A stretch of DNA of 5,660 bases, from NCBI GenBank assembly GCA_021805625.1, contig JAJZEU010000053.1:1-5660 (forward strand), read 5' to 3'. The position numbers and the translations under genes are program-made. The DNA is from Microcaldota archaeon (GTDB lineage: Archaea > Micrarchaeota > Micrarchaeia > Micrarchaeales > CABMGC01). Position 1 is the first letter of the stretch; each line of letters opens with the position of its first letter. Shown one piece after another: positions 5,569 through 5,660 of this stretch. Below the pieces are notes generated by a model. The model was not told the DNA's origin and searched no databases. It was given only the letters and a program-made list of their open reading frames with translations.

Positions 5569-5660
<92 letters not shown>

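Overview
The window looks like a piece of a small archaeal genome, most likely a DPANN lineage close to Micrarchaeota (ARMAN type). The evidence is an archaeal MCM replicative helicase, AT-rich TATA-type promoters just upstream of start codons, a class III (archaellin/pilin-type) signal peptide of the QSAMEYLMTYGW kind on a LamG-like surface protein, and an archaeal-style AAA_14/DUF4143 ATPase. The lineage is inferred from family resemblance, not from a search.

Layout. Positions 1-1308 (minus) hold the N-terminal two thirds of MCM, running off the left edge. A non-coding stretch (about 1324-1546) leads to a (CA)10 microsatellite and then a class III signal peptide plus LamG-like surface protein (core ORF 1728-2630, plus). 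Converging on it is an AT-rich, AbiE-like toxin-antitoxin pair on the minus strand (AbiEii-type nucleotidyltransferase 3267-3917, AbiEi-like winged-helix partner 2665-3270), joined by a 4-base ATGA overlap. Next comes a stranded C-terminal fragment of another LamG-family gene (4069-4194), then an AAA_14/DUF4143 ATPase (4270-5532, plus). The right edge starts over: a TATA-like element, an ATG, a (CA)20 microsatellite, and a near-identical copy (38/40 bases) of the sequence that follows the first CA tract. The right edge is therefore probably the start of another member of the same surface-protein family.

The most interesting signal is the pair of CA tracts. In both copies the only upstream ATG is out of frame with the conserved signal-peptide frame, and in both copies a gain of one CA unit (or loss of two) would restore the frame. 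With the direct repeats 4,004 bp apart, the composition mosaic inside the LamG gene and the stranded 3' cassette, this is a good candidate for a phase-variable, recombining surface-protein array in an archaeon. The AbiE pair and the ATPase sit inside that array as accessory cargo. The variation itself is an inference: one sequence cannot show tract-length changes.
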